Source of the DNA: Gimesia benthica
GTDB lineage: Bacteria; Planctomycetota; Planctomycetia; Planctomycetales; Planctomycetaceae
Direction of reading: 5' to 3'
DNA: 64,000 bases
NCBI RefSeq assembly: GCF_009720525.1
Contig: NZ_CP043930.1
Coordinates: forward strand, 7,948,001-8,012,000
The position numbers and the translations under genes were made by a program. The notes below the pieces were generated by a model. The model did no database searches. It was not told the DNA's origin and worked only from the letters and a program-made list of their open reading frames with translations. This document shows, piece by piece, positions 36,979 to 47,018 of this stretch. Each line of letters opens with the position of its first letter. Positions within the stretch are counted from its first letter, which is position 1.

Positions 36979-37543
36979 TCGAACCTGCTCTCCCGGATGC
37001 GGCTTCCTGCTAATATACCGGGCACTTACGCGCATTACCTGCACACATAATAGCAGGTTCATGCGTCAATGTAATTTTTTTGAGTACTTGAAAACCTGAT
37101 TGAGACTCTCATTGCAGGGGTTTTCAAGGTTCTACTGAACGCGCCGATTTTATTAAGATCATTGTCTTATTTTTTAGGCACACGCTTTGCCTTGTGTTCA
37201 TTCAGAATTAATACCGGCTTGCCTCACATCCTGTCGGTAGATCTTTCTGCGGGCTCTGTTGCGCTAGTGGAGTCGCAGTCCATCACAGAATATCTGATTG
37301 AACATGAACTAAAGCCAAATCATTCAATAATTGATATCTCATATTCGTCTGCAAGCCATTAGTGCCGCGCTACTTCCAATGCTTGCAGCAGAGACTGACT
37401 GATCCCGACAGACACAGTCTAACTCCTCTCTCATTCTTACGCAGGGTATCTCTGCGCAGATCGTCGATCCGCCACGACATTTTACTGAAGAGAGTGGAAG
37501 CAGTCTCGAGTTCACCTCGAATCCACAAGAAAGCTCTCAGAAA
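36979..37543 (+). other. 565-bp leader/promoter region of the nitrate operon
   Basis: No gene was found; the small frames here lack coding character. A perfect 10-bp inverted repeat (37087-37096/37119-37128, spacing 22) and a 5-bp stem followed by six T (37154-37158/37165-37169, T-run 37170-37175) lie 375-455 bases before the transporter. A long leader is compatible with attenuation or antitermination by nitrate, but no regulator or hexaloop pair was identified. Confidence 0.35.
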
Positions 37544-38922
37544 ATGGAACTTAAGAACAAAGCAACCCGGATCAACCTGTTTAATTTCTCAACGCCCCAG
37601 ATGCGGGCATTTCATATGTCCTGGTTTGCTTTCTTTTTGTGTTTCTTTGCCTGGTTCGGCATCGCACCGTTGATGAATATTGTCCGCGAGGAAATGAGTC
37701 TGACCAAAGAGCAGATCGGCTGGTGCATTATCGGATCGGTAGCGATTACCGTCATCGCGCGACTGTTCATCGGCTGGCTCTGTGATCAACTTGGCCCTCG
37801 GTTGGCTTATACGTGGCTGCTGGTCCTGGGGGCTATCCCAGTGATGGGGATCGGCTTCGCACATGATTATACCACGTTCCTGATCTTTCGGATTGCAATT
37901 GGGGCGATCGGGGCCGCTTTTGTGATCACGCAGTATCACACCTCTTTAATGTTCGCACCGAACTGTGTGGGAACCGCCAATGCGACCACCGCCGGCTGGG
38001 GAAACCTGGGGGGGGGGTGACTCAGATGGTGATGCCACTGATTTTCGGACTGTTTGTCGGCATTCTCGGGTTCAGTGATTCCATCGGCTGGCGAGCATCA
38101 ATGTTTCTCGCCGGCCTGGTGTGTGCCCTGACTGGAATCGCCTATTACTTTCTGACCCAGGACGCTCCCGACGGGAACTTCAAAGAACTCCGGGAAGCAG
38201 GCAAGATGCCTCAGAAAGCCCAGCAGAGAGGGCAATTCCTGAATGTCTGTAAAGACCATCGCGTCTGGGCGCTGTTCGTGATTTATGGTGCCTGTTTCGG
38301 CATCGAACTGACCATCAACAATGTGGCGGCTCTCTATTTCCTCGATTACTTCGACTACTTCAAAAGCATGGATACGACCAAGGCTGTGAAAATGGCCGGT
38401 CTGTTTGCGGGCTTATTCGGCCTGATGAATATCTTCGCTCGCACACTGGGGGGAATCTTCGGTGACCGCTTCGGGCAGAAGTGGGGGCTGAGCGGCCGCG
38501 TCAAATGGCTGTTTATCGCCGTCTTCTGTGAAGGTATTGCTCTGATGATCTTCTCACAGATGAGTGTTCTCGCCATGGCACTGCCGTCACTGATCGTCTT
38601 CAGCCTGTTTGTGCAGATGTCAGAAGGGGCGACTTACTCCGTTGTACCGTTCATCAACAAAAAAGCGCTGGGAGCCGTTTCAGGTATCGTCGGCGCCGGT
38701 GGCAACGCCGGGGCAGTCACAGCGGGCTTTCTGTTTAAAACCCAGGCCATCAACTGGCCGACCGCTCTGTTCATTCTGGGAGCGATCGTCACCTGCTGTG
38801 CTTTTCTGACTTTCCTCGTGCGGTTCAGTGAGGAAATGGAAGAAGAAGCCCGCCTGGCGCATGAATCAGCGCTCGCCCCTCAGCCGGGTGAACAGGAACT
38901 TGCCCCTTCCATGGGGCAGTAA
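37544..38922 (+). pseudogene. narK: NarK-type nitrate/nitrite transporter, frame broken at a G10 tract
   Basis: MFS nitrate/nitrite porter (NNP family) in two overlapping frames. The first (37544-38020, 158 aa) covers helices 1-5 and stops in TGA right after NLGGG. The second (38017-38922) opens with VTQMVMPLIFG and covers the remaining helices. Joined with a -1 shift they give a continuous protein of about 459 residues with the NNP signature AGWGNLGGGVTQ uninterrupted. The break lies exactly in a run of ten G (38008-38017); eleven would restore the frame. It may be a sequencing error, a phase-variable tract, ribosomal slippage or a recent mutation. It is the first gene of the nitrate-assimilation operon; no other damage is seen. 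Confidence 0.85.
38008..38017 (+). repeat. Poly-G tract (G10) at the transporter frame break
   Basis: Ten consecutive G between CCT and TGA. This is the longest mononucleotide G-run noticed in the window. Its length decides whether the transporter frame is open. Confidence 0.95.
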
Positions 38923-38985
38923 ACGCAAGATAAGAGAACCAAACTATAGATTAATCTTCATGTGCTCAAATTAAGGTAGGAAAAC

Positions 38986-41949
38986 GTGATTCAGCAGAAC
39001 TTCGACAATAAGAAGAATGTCGTCGTCATCGGCAACGGAATGGTCGGCTTGCGATTTTGTGAGCAGCTCGTAGAGAAGGACGAACAACAGGAATATAAAA
39101 TCACCACGTTCTGTGAAGAGCCCCGGGCCGCTTATGACCGCGTTGGCCTGACGCAGTTTTTTGCCCACAATGACGCGGAAAAGCTGATGCTGGCCCGCAG
39201 AGAATGGTATGCGGACAACCAGATCGACCTGCATCTCTCCGATCGGGCTGTGAGTATCGATCGTGAAAACAAGATCATCCGCTCCCAGAAAGGGGTGGAA
39301 ATCCCTTATGACAAAGTCGTGATCGCCACCGGCTCTTACCCCTTTGTGCCGGATGTGCCAGGGATCAAAAACCGGGGCGTGTTCGTCTATCGCACGATCA
39401 ACGACCTCGAACAGATCATCGCTTACGCGAAAAAGTCCAAGACGGCCGCAGTCATCGGTGGCGGTCTGCTCGGACTCGAAGCAGCCAAGGCAGCTCTCGA
39501 CCTCGGACTCCAGACACACGTGCTGGAGTTTGCCCCCCGGCTCATGCCCCGCCAGATCGATGATGCGGGTTCGAAAGTCCTCGTACAGAAAATCGAGGAA
39601 CTGGGCGTCCAGGTTCATCTGAATAAAGCCACCGATAAGGTTCTGGGGGAATCCCGCGTTGAGGGAATTCTCTTCCAGGATGGCGATACTTTAGATCTGG
39701 ATATGATCATCGTCTCTGCCGGCATCCGTCCCCGTGATGAGCTGGCCCGGCAATGTGATCTCGAAGTCGGACCGCGTGGCGGGATACTGGTGAATGATTT
39801 CCTGCAGACCTCTGATCCTGACATCTATGCGGTTGGCGAGGTGGCCCTGCATTCCGGTATGGTCTACGGCCTGGTCGCTCCCGGCTATCAGATGGCTGAA
39901 GTGGCAGCGACTCATCTGTGTCACGCCGAAGCGGAATTTACGGGCAGCGATCTTTCAACCAAGCTCAAACTGATGGGCGTCGATGTTGCCAGCTTCGGTG
40001 ATTACGAAGCGGGACCCGACGTTTCCAAGAGCCTGACCTTCGAAGACCCATTCAAGGGAGTCTACAAAAAACTGGTGTTTAACACCGAGGGCACTCACCT
40101 GCTGGGAGGCATTCTGATTGGAGATGCTTCCGATTACGGTAGCCTGTCCCTGCTGGCCAAGTCGGAAGACAAGCTCCCCTGCAGTCCACACGAACTGGTC
40201 GTGGGCAGCGGAGGTGGGATTCCCGGCAGCAGCGCTGCGGACATGCCTGACGATGCACAAATCTGCTCGTGCAACAATGTCACGAAGGGACAGATCTGCG
40301 CGGCGATTCAAGATCAGGAGCTGACATCGGTCGACGAGGTCAAAGCCTGCACAAAAGCGGGCGGTGGCTGCGGTGGTTGTATGCCACTGGTAACCGACGT
40401 GTTCAAAGCCGAGATGGCAGCAGCAGGAATCACGGTTAACAACCACCTCTGCGAGCACTTCGAGTTCTCACGGACCGAGTTGTTCAATATCATCAAAATC
40501 AAAAAGCTGAAGACGTTTTCTGAAGTGATCGCGGATTGTGGGGCCGGCAATGGTTGCGAGGTCTGTAAGCCAACCGTAGCTTCGATTATAGCCAGTCTGT
40601 GGAACGAGCATATCGTCGATCATGCACCGCTGCAGGATACCAATGACAGGTTCCTTGCAAATATGCAGCGGGGTGGTCTGTATTCCGTCGTTCCCCGTGT
40701 TCCCGGTGGTGAAATCACGCCTGAAAAACTGATCGTACTCGGTGAAGTCGCCCGAGATTTTGGACTTTATACGAAAATCACCGGAGGTCAGCGAGTCGAC
40801 CTGTTCGGAGCCGAAGTGCATGATCTGCCCCGGATCTGGGAAAAGCTGATTGATGCCGGTTTCGAAAGCGGACACGCTTATGGCAAAGCCCTGAGAACGG
40901 TAAAAAGTTGTGTAGGTACCACCTGGTGCCGTTACGGAGTAGGAGATTCGGTCGGTTTTGCAATTCGCCTCGAAGAGCGCTACCGCGGAATCCGTGCACC
41001 TCATAAAATCAAAGGGGGCGTTTCGGGCTGTGTCCGGGAATGTGCGGAAGCGCAGAGTAAAGACTTCGGACTGATCGCGACTGAGAATGGATACAACCTC
41101 TACATTTGTGGAAATGGCGGAGCCAAGCCACGACACGCCGACCTGTTTGCATCGGACCTGGACGAAGAAACCTGTATCAAATACCTTGACCGCTTCCTGA
41201 TGTATTACATTCAGACCGCAGACAAACTGACACGCACCGCCACCTGGCTGGATAAGCTGGAAGGGGGAATCGACCATGTGCGTGAAGTGGTCATTGAAGA
41301 CAAGCTGGGAATCTGCGACGAACTCGAAGCCATGATGCAGTCTCTGGTCGACAGTTATCACTGTGAATGGAAAGCGGTCGTTGATAATCCTGCCAAGCGA
41401 CGTCTGTTTGAACAGTTCGTGAATACCGACGAACACGAACCATCAATCGAGCTCATTCCACAACGCGGCCAGATGCGACCTGTCGACTGGGCACCGGACT
41501 TTGTTCCGCTCGAGAGCCTGCAGGCCGCTGAACCACCGGTCCCCGTTTCGGATGAACCACCACGCAAATGGATCAAGGTGGGGCAGGCCAGCGATTTTCC
41601 AGCGGAATCGGGATCGACCGTCAAACATGGTCAATCTCAGCTGGCTGTTTTCAACTTCGAAAGTCGCGGGGAATGGTTTGCCTGTCAGCAGATGTGCCCG
41701 CATAAGCAGGCGATGGTTCTCTCCCGGGGTATCATGGGAGATTCACACGGGATCCCCAAAGTTGCCTGCCCGCTGCATAAGAAGACTTTTTCCCTGGAGA
41801 ATGGTTCCTGCCTGAGCGGGGATGAAGAATATGCAGTCAAGGTGTTCAATGTTAAAGTTGATGAAGAGGAAAACGTTTATCTCGAGCTGCCTGCTCCCGA
41901 GGTACTCGATGAATTAATTAACCAAACAGTATGTGCTGGCGCTCACTGA
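38986..41949 (+). CDS. nirB: Assimilatory nitrite reductase, NirB-NirD fusion
   Basis: 987 residues from a GTG with AAGGTAGGA just upstream. Reduces nitrite to ammonium in the cytoplasm. Order: FAD/NAD(P)H module (VVVIGNGMVG at 11-20, AAVIGGGLLGLEA, IYAVGEVA), BFD-like [2Fe-2S] domain (CSC at 427-429, then CTKAGGGCGGC), a second BFD-like segment with CGAGNGCEVC, and the siroheme/[4Fe-4S] domain with C642, C648, C682, C686. The C-terminal domain (about 860-975) is a NirD-type Rieske module with all four ligands: C904/H906 and C928/H931. E. coli NirB (847 aa) and NirD (about 108 aa) are separate, so this is a natural fusion. Flavoprotein gene follows after 15 bases. Confidence 0.95.
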   Translation: MIQQNFDNKKNVVVIGNGMVGLRFCEQLVEKDEQQEYKITTFCEEPRAAYDRVGLTQFFAHNDAEKLMLARREWYADNQIDLHLSDRAVSIDRENKIIRSQKGVEIPYDKVVIATGSYPFVPDVPGIKNRGVFVYRTINDLEQIIAYAKKSKTAAVIGGGLLGLEAAKAALDLGLQTHVLEFAPRLMPRQIDDAGSKVLVQKIEELGVQVHLNKATDKVLGESRVEGILFQDGDTLDLDMIIVSAGIRPRDELARQCDLEVGPRGGILVNDFLQTSDPDIYAVGEVALHSGMVYGLVAPGYQMAEVAATHLCHAEAEFTGSDLSTKLKLMGVDVASFGDYEAGPDVSKSLTFEDPFKGVYKKLVFNTEGTHLLGGILIGDASDYGSLSLLAKSEDKLPCSPHELVVGSGGGIPGSSAADMPDDAQICSCNNVTKGQICAAIQDQELTSVDEVKACTKAGGGCGGCMPLVTDVFKAEMAAAGITVNNHLCEHFEFSRTELFNIIKIKKLKTFSEVIADCGAGNGCEVCKPTVASIIASLWNEHIVDHAPLQDTNDRFLANMQRGGLYSVVPRVPGGEITPEKLIVLGEVARDFGLYTKITGGQRVDLFGAEVHDLPRIWEKLIDAGFESGHAYGKALRTVKSCVGTTWCRYGVGDSVGFAIRLEERYRGIRAPHKIKGGVSGCVRECAEAQSKDFGLIATENGYNLYICGNGGAKPRHADLFASDLDEETCIKYLDRFLMYYIQTADKLTRTATWLDKLEGGIDHVREVVIEDKLGICDELEAMMQSLVDSYHCEWKAVVDNPAKRRLFEQFVNTDEHEPSIELIPQRGQMRPVDWAPDFVPLESLQAAEPPVPVSDEPPRKWIKVGQASDFPAESGSTVKHGQSQLAVFNFESRGEWFACQQMCPHKQAMVLSRGIMGDSHGIPKVACPLHKKTFSLENGSCLSGDEEYAVKVFNVKVDEEENVYLELPAPEVLDELINQTVCAGAH

Positions 41950-41964
41950 GCACAGGTTTAAGAA

Positions 41965-42735
41965 ATGATCTTATCGAAGCCGGAAGACGAACGAAAACAA
42001 AACGAAACACTGGTAACCCTTTCTGTCTGTGATGTGATTCAGGAAGCCGAGGATGTCTGCACCTTTCGTCTGGACAACCTGCAGGGCCAACTGCCGGTTC
42101 ACAAACCGGGAATGTTTATCAAGGTCTGCCTGGATATCCGGGGCAAAGAAGTCTGGCGGAGTTTTTCCATCAGTTCTTCGCCTTTGTGTCCGGAACGAAT
42201 TGACCTGACGATCAAACGCAACCGAAAAGGGGAGGCCAGCAATTACTTTTTTGAACAGGTGCAGCGTGGCAGTCAGCTTCGTCTGAAAGGACCGCTGGGC
42301 CAGTTTTACTATGATCCGGAACACCACACCGAGCCATTGATTTTGCTCTGTGCCGGGATCGGAATCACTCCCATGATGAGCATTGTCCGCTATCTGAACG
42401 ATTTGCAGGAGAACAGGTCCTGCTACCTGTTTTACGGTGCGCGTACACATCGGGATGTCATCTTCGACCAGGAAACACGTCAACTCATGACCCAGTTACC
42501 GGGTTTTCATTACTTCCTGACACTTTCACAGCCGGTCCCCCACTGGATGGGTTACTGCGGGCATCTCAACTTCGATTTCATCATTTCCCGAATCCCTCAG
42601 ATTCCCAGCTGCCGTTTCTTTTTGTGTGGCCCCCGGAATTTCAATCAGGAATTCCAGGATTGTCTTGAGGAAATGGGAGCCCCGGCGGAGCTGATTCACA
42701 GCGAGCAATTCCATAAAAAACGAAAAAACAGTTAA
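41965..42735 (+). CDS. Ferredoxin-NADP reductase-like flavoprotein
   Basis: 256 residues. FAD-binding motif RSFSISSSP (about 65-73) and NAD(P)-binding LLCAGIGITPMMS (about 128-140) with CGPRNFN near the C-terminus. No [2Fe-2S] plant-ferredoxin domain follows, so it must pass electrons to another protein. It sits 15 bases after nirBD and 3 bases before the iron-sulfur/membrane protein, in the position of an electron-transfer subunit (compare NasB roles). Likely partner: nitrate reductase via the four-cluster protein, or NirBD. Pyridine nucleotide preference cannot be read. Confidence 0.85.
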   Translation: MILSKPEDERKQNETLVTLSVCDVIQEAEDVCTFRLDNLQGQLPVHKPGMFIKVCLDIRGKEVWRSFSISSSPLCPERIDLTIKRNRKGEASNYFFEQVQRGSQLRLKGPLGQFYYDPEHHTEPLILLCAGIGITPMMSIVRYLNDLQENRSCYLFYGARTHRDVIFDQETRQLMTQLPGFHYFLTLSQPVPHWMGYCGHLNFDFIISRIPQIPSCRFFLCGPRNFNQEFQDCLEEMGAPAELIHSEQFHKKRKNS

Positions 42736-42738
42736 CTC

Positions 42739-44484
42739 ATGAGCTTCAACTTCGACGAACAAAACACCGGTTCAGACGCGCCTCTGGATGGGAACAACTC
42801 GGCTTCACAGGGAACAGCCACCTGTCATCAGGAATTCGACCTGATTTCACTGTTGCTGGAAGAGCAACAGACTCTGACCGCCGTCGCTGAATTTGCGCGT
42901 CAGTATGAAGCAGAAGTACTGCCGGCCCAATCGCGTTACTATGCGGATCTGATTCCTTCCAAATCACCACAGTCCGGCGAACAGTATGCATTTCAGGTCG
43001 ACCTTGATCGCTGTTCGGGATGCAAAGCCTGTGTCACCGCCTGCCACTCAATGAATGGGCTGGATGAAAATGAAACCTGGCGCGACGTGGGTCTGTTGAT
43101 CGGCGGGACAAGCCAGGCCCCGATATATCAGCACGTCACCACCGCCTGTCATCACTGCCTGGATCCGGGCTGCATGCAGGCCTGTCCGGTGAATGCGTAT
43201 GAAAAAGATCCCATCACGGGAATTGTGAAACATCTTGACGATCAGTGCTTCGGCTGCCAATACTGCACACTGGCCTGTCCCTACGATGTGCCCAAGTATC
43301 ACAGCCAGAAGGGGATTGTCCGCAAATGCGACATGTGCAGTCAGCGGTTGACAGACGGCGAAGCTCCGGCCTGTGTACAAGCCTGTCCGCACCAGGCGAT
43401 TTCGATTGATATCGTCAATCAAGAACAGGTTCTGGCTGACTCCGAAATCAACACATTTCTTCCCGCAGCCCCCGATCCACAACACACGTATCCCACTACC
43501 ACCTATAAATCACGCAAGCCGTTCCCGCGGAATACGCTGCCGGCGGACTACTATTCTGCCCGTCCACAACACGCACATCTGCCTCTGGTGATCATGCTGG
43601 TGCTGACACAACTGTCCGTTGGCGCCTTTTTCACCGGCTCCGTGCTGGAGTACTTTCTCAGTGCGGAGATCACATCGGTGATGGTACGCCTCTCAGCGAC
43701 GACAGCCTTACTCTTTGGTTTGCTGGCACTGGGGGCCTCCACGTTGCACCTGGGGCGTCCTTTGTATGCCTTCCGTGGTATTCTCGGACTCAAGCATTCC
43801 TGGTTGAGCAGGGAAATCCTGGCCTTTGGTGTGTTTGCCGGTGCGGCGCAGGTCTATGCCGGCCTGACCTGGTTTGCCGGATCACTGTTACCCAGTTGGG
43901 AGGTCTGGCAACCTGCTGCAGGCTGGCTGGTCAGTGCCCTGGGGGCAGTTGGGATCTTCTGCTCCATCATGATCTATGTCTTTACCAAACGGGAATTCTG
44001 GAGTTTCGAAGCCACCACAACCAAGTTTGTGCTCACCGCGGCGCTGCTGGGAATTGCCTCCACGTGGGTGGTCATTTTCGCCTTGAATCTGACAGCTAAT
44101 TCTGCCGCGACCAATCTGCTGCTGGCACAGGCCGGACCGATTCTCTCCAAAGCGCTGATTGTGACGACCGTGCTCAAACTGGGTTTTGAAGCATCCATCT
44201 TCCGTTATCTGCTGCGGCGTCAGAACTCGCCTTTGAAACGTTCTGCGTTGCTGATGAGTGGTGAACTCTCCAGCGTAACGCTGGCCCGTTTTGCCTGCGG
44301 TATTTTAGGAGGCATTCTGATGCCTCTGTTCCTGCTGAACCAACAGACGCAACCGGTTCAGAACCTGACTCTGTTTTTTACTGTTAGTATTTTATTCATA
44401 GCCTGTTTAGCTGGTGAACTCCTCGAACGTTATCTGTTCTTCTCTGCGGTCGCCGCTCCCCGCATGCCTGGTGTGATCCACTAA
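42739..44484 (+). CDS. DmsB-DmsC fusion: four-cluster iron-sulfur protein with quinol-type membrane anchor
   Basis: 581 residues. An N-terminal extension of about 80 residues precedes a DmsB-like ferredoxin region with four cysteine groups: CSGCKACVTAC (92-102), CHHCLDPGCMQACP, CFGCQYCTLACP, and CDMC...CVQACP. These should bind four [4Fe-4S] clusters. From about residue 285 there are eight transmembrane segments of the DmsC family, with the characteristic HLGRPLYAFRGILGLKHSWL. DmsB and DmsC are normally separate subunits of respiratory complexes. Here they are fused, lie between a flavoprotein and a nitrate reductase without Tat signal, and probably move electrons between the quinol pool and the cytoplasmic reductase. 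Confidence 0.85.
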   Translation: MSFNFDEQNTGSDAPLDGNNSASQGTATCHQEFDLISLLLEEQQTLTAVAEFARQYEAEVLPAQSRYYADLIPSKSPQSGEQYAFQVDLDRCSGCKACVTACHSMNGLDENETWRDVGLLIGGTSQAPIYQHVTTACHHCLDPGCMQACPVNAYEKDPITGIVKHLDDQCFGCQYCTLACPYDVPKYHSQKGIVRKCDMCSQRLTDGEAPACVQACPHQAISIDIVNQEQVLADSEINTFLPAAPDPQHTYPTTTYKSRKPFPRNTLPADYYSARPQHAHLPLVIMLVLTQLSVGAFFTGSVLEYFLSAEITSVMVRLSATTALLFGLLALGASTLHLGRPLYAFRGILGLKHSWLSREILAFGVFAGAAQVYAGLTWFAGSLLPSWEVWQPAAGWLVSALGAVGIFCSIMIYVFTKREFWSFEATTTKFVLTAALLGIASTWVVIFALNLTANSAATNLLLAQAGPILSKALIVTTVLKLGFEASIFRYLLRRQNSPLKRSALLMSGELSSVTLARFACGILGGILMPLFLLNQQTQPVQNLTLFFTVSILFIACLAGELLERYLFFSAVAAPRMPGVIH

Positions 44485-44511
44485 ATTACTCGGACAGGAC
44501 TCGGTGTTTCG

Positions 44512-46719
44512 ATGTCGATTATCGATCAATCAAAATTAAGCTCTCTGATTCATCAGAAAGAGGGCCATCTTACCAGGGAATTACTGCTCTCACCCGGGGG
44601 CTTCGGTCTGGGCAAAGTCCCTGAGAAAAATTTACCCGATGCGACCACTCAAATGGTCTGTGGATTCTGCGGGACCGGATGTAATCTGAATATTCATCTG
44701 AAAAACGGCGAAGGGGTCTGTATCAGTCCCACGACCGAATATCCTGTCAACCTGGGCATGGCCTGTCCCAAAGGCTGGGAGGCACTGTCGGTACTTGATT
44801 CTCCGGATCGGGCCGTCAGCCCCCTGGTAAAAAAATCCCCCAATCACTGGGAGCCGGTCGACTGGGATTCCGCACTGAGCCTGTTTACCAGTAAATTCAA
44901 AGCCATTCAGGAAAAGCATGGCAATGAATCGGTCGCGTTCCTGAGTACCGGTCAGATGGTCACCGAGGAAATGGCTTTCCTGGGCGCGCTGGCCAAATTT
45001 GGGATGGGCATGGTGCATGGAGACGGAAACACGCGTCAGTGCATGGCTTCAGCGGTGACCGCTTACAAGCAGTCCTTTGGCTTCGATTCACCACCATTCA
45101 CTTACCAGGACCTTGAAGAATCAGACGTACTGGTTTTTGTGGGCGCGAATCCCTGTATCGCGCATCCGATCATGTGGGAACGTGTGGTGCGAAACCCCCA
45201 TTCGCCGCAGATCGTTGTTGTCGACCCGCGGAAAACGGAAACCGCGATGCAGTCGACGTTACATCTCCAGATCGCACCCAAGTCAGACCTGCCTCTGTTT
45301 TACGGGATTGCCCAGTTGCTGATTCAGAAGGGCTATGTTGATGCGGACTATGTGCGCGAACATACGGAAGACTTCGATGATTTCAAAGCCCATGTGCGCG
45401 ATTATCCACTGGAACGTATCACCGCTGAGACTGGCGTCAGCCAGGAAAAGATCGAACAACTGGTCGATCTGATTCACACAGGCAAACGGGTATCGTTCTG
45501 GTGGACCATGGGAGTTAATCAGAGTTACCAGGGAGTACGCACCGCCCAGGCGATCATCAACCTGGCATTGATGACGGGGAACATCGGTCGGCCCGGCACT
45601 GGCCCGAATTCAATTACCGGTCAGTGTAACGCGATGGGATCGCGTCTTTTCAGTAATACAACCAACCTGCTGGGGGGGCACGATTTCCTGAATGACCACC
45701 ATCGGGCGAAGGTGGCCGACATTCTCGACATTCCCGTAGATCGGATTCCCGCTGAGAACAGTCTGCCTTACCATAAGATCATGGAAGGGATTCTCGCGGG
45801 TAAAATCAAAGGCCTGTGGGTTATCTGCACGAACCCCGCGCATTCCTGGATCAACCAGGGACAGGCCCGCGACATTCTGAACCGGCTCGATTTCCTGGTG
45901 GTACAGGACATGTATCACACCACCGAAACGGCGCGTCATGCCGATCTGATCCTGCCCGCAGCAGGCTGGGGCGAGAAAGAAGGGACCTTCATTAACGCAG
46001 AACGTCGCATCGGTCGGGTCAAACGCATCAAACGGGCACCGGGACAGGCGTTGTCTGATTTCTCTATCTTCAAATTGATCGCCCAGTACTGGGGCTGTGG
46101 TGAGATGTTCGCTCAGTGGAGTTCTCCCGCGGAAGTTTTCCAGTTGATGAAAAAACTGAGTGCCGGACAGGCCTGTGATTTCTCCGGAATCGAAGACTAT
46201 ACCGCCATTGAAGAGCAGGGGGGAATCCAGTGGCCGTTTGCAGCCAGTGAAACGGAACCACCACAACAGCAACGCAGACTGTTCGAGGATGGTCGCTATT
46301 TTCACGAGAATGGTCGGGCGCGGTTTATCTTTTCTGAACCGACCAGGATGCCGGAAGCGCCCAGCGAACAGTATCCCTTCGTTTTATTGACGGGACGGGG
46401 CACTGCCTCCCAGTGGCACACACAGACCCGCACACGGAATTCCGATGTCCTGCGGAAGCTGTATCCGAATCGAATCTATGTTGAGATCAATCCGGAGGAT
46501 GCGCAAAAGCACTCCGTTCAACCAAATGACCTGATCTTTGTGGAGTCACAGCGCGGCCGTCTGAAAGCCCGCGCGTTTATCACCCAGTCGGTCCAACCGG
46601 GACAGCTTTTCATTCCCATGCATTATGAAGAGACCAACCAGTTGACCGATGCCGTCTTCGATCCGCACTCCAGTCAGCCTTCCTATAAATGTTGTGCTGT
46701 GCGGATTATTAATGAATAA
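44512..46719 (+). CDS. nasA: Molybdopterin nitrate reductase, assimilatory NasA/NarB type
   Basis: 735 residues. The N-terminal [4Fe-4S] site is C50, C53, C57 and C85 (CGFCGTGC ... GMACPKG). The Mo-bisMGD domains follow ([21 protein letters not shown] holds the probable Mo-ligand cysteine; [23 protein letters not shown], the nitrate-reductase-type signature). The C-terminal domain has [18 protein letters not shown] and ends in YKCCAVRI. No Tat signal, so cytoplasmic. Without a C-terminal BFD domain, it must take electrons from partner subunits: the flavoprotein and DmsBC-like protein just upstream. Last gene of the operon; no clear terminator follows. Confidence 0.92.
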   Translation: MSIIDQSKLSSLIHQKEGHLTRELLLSPGGFGLGKVPEKNLPDATTQMVCGFCGTGCNLNIHLKNGEGVCISPTTEYPVNLGMACPKGWEALSVLDSPDRAVSPLVKKSPNHWEPVDWDSALSLFTSKFKAIQEKHGNESVAFLSTGQMVTEEMAFLGALAKFGMGMVHGDGNTRQCMASAVTAYKQSFGFDSPPFTYQDLEESDVLVFVGANPCIAHPIMWERVVRNPHSPQIVVVDPRKTETAMQSTLHLQIAPKSDLPLFYGIAQLLIQKGYVDADYVREHTEDFDDFKAHVRDYPLERITAETGVSQEKIEQLVDLIHTGKRVSFWWTMGVNQSYQGVRTAQAIINLALMTGNIGRPGTGPNSITGQCNAMGSRLFSNTTNLLGGHDFLNDHHRAKVADILDIPVDRIPAENSLPYHKIMEGILAGKIKGLWVICTNPAHSWINQGQARDILNRLDFLVVQDMYHTTETARHADLILPAAGWGEKEGTFINAERRIGRVKRIKRAPGQALSDFSIFKLIAQYWGCGEMFAQWSSPAEVFQLMKKLSAGQACDFSGIEDYTAIEEQGGIQWPFAASETEPPQQQRRLFEDGRYFHENGRARFIFSEPTRMPEAPSEQYPFVLLTGRGTASQWHTQTRTRNSDVLRKLYPNRIYVEINPEDAQKHSVQPNDLIFVESQRGRLKARAFITQSVQPGQLFIPMHYEETNQLTDAVFDPHSSQPSYKCCAVRIINE

Positions 46720-47018
46720 TGCCCCCTGAATACTGGACCGAATTCTTACCGGGAATCAGTAACATTTCTCCCACACGCGATCAGTCCGGCCACGCATTTG
46801 CACGCTGACACTTGAGCACAATCCGTCCCTTCGATTCCATTTCTGCAAAATATCATCCCCGCGTCGGTAGAACCGGAGTTTGTATTAAATCGCGCTAAAG
46901 AGTCCCGGCGATTACCGATACCCCTCTATAAGCACTTGCGGGAAATTACCTCAGACAGTGCGCGCTGCATGTGAGACGATGACACCCCCTCATCCATTGA
47001 ATTTCATAAACCGGGCCC
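46720..47018. other. 299-bp intergenic region
   Basis: Between the nitrate operon and the hydrolase gene. No intrinsic terminator, promoter or small gene could be supported. Confidence 0.3.

Noticed and set aside
37162-37362. 66-aa open frame in the nitrate leader
   Set aside because: No ribosome-binding site, no family match and biased composition; likely chance.
40468-41436. 322-aa open frame on the minus strand
   Set aside because: Antisense to nirBD, which has unmistakable family motifs over the same stretch.
45610-46305. 231-aa open frame on the minus strand
   Set aside because: Antisense shadow of the nitrate reductase gene.
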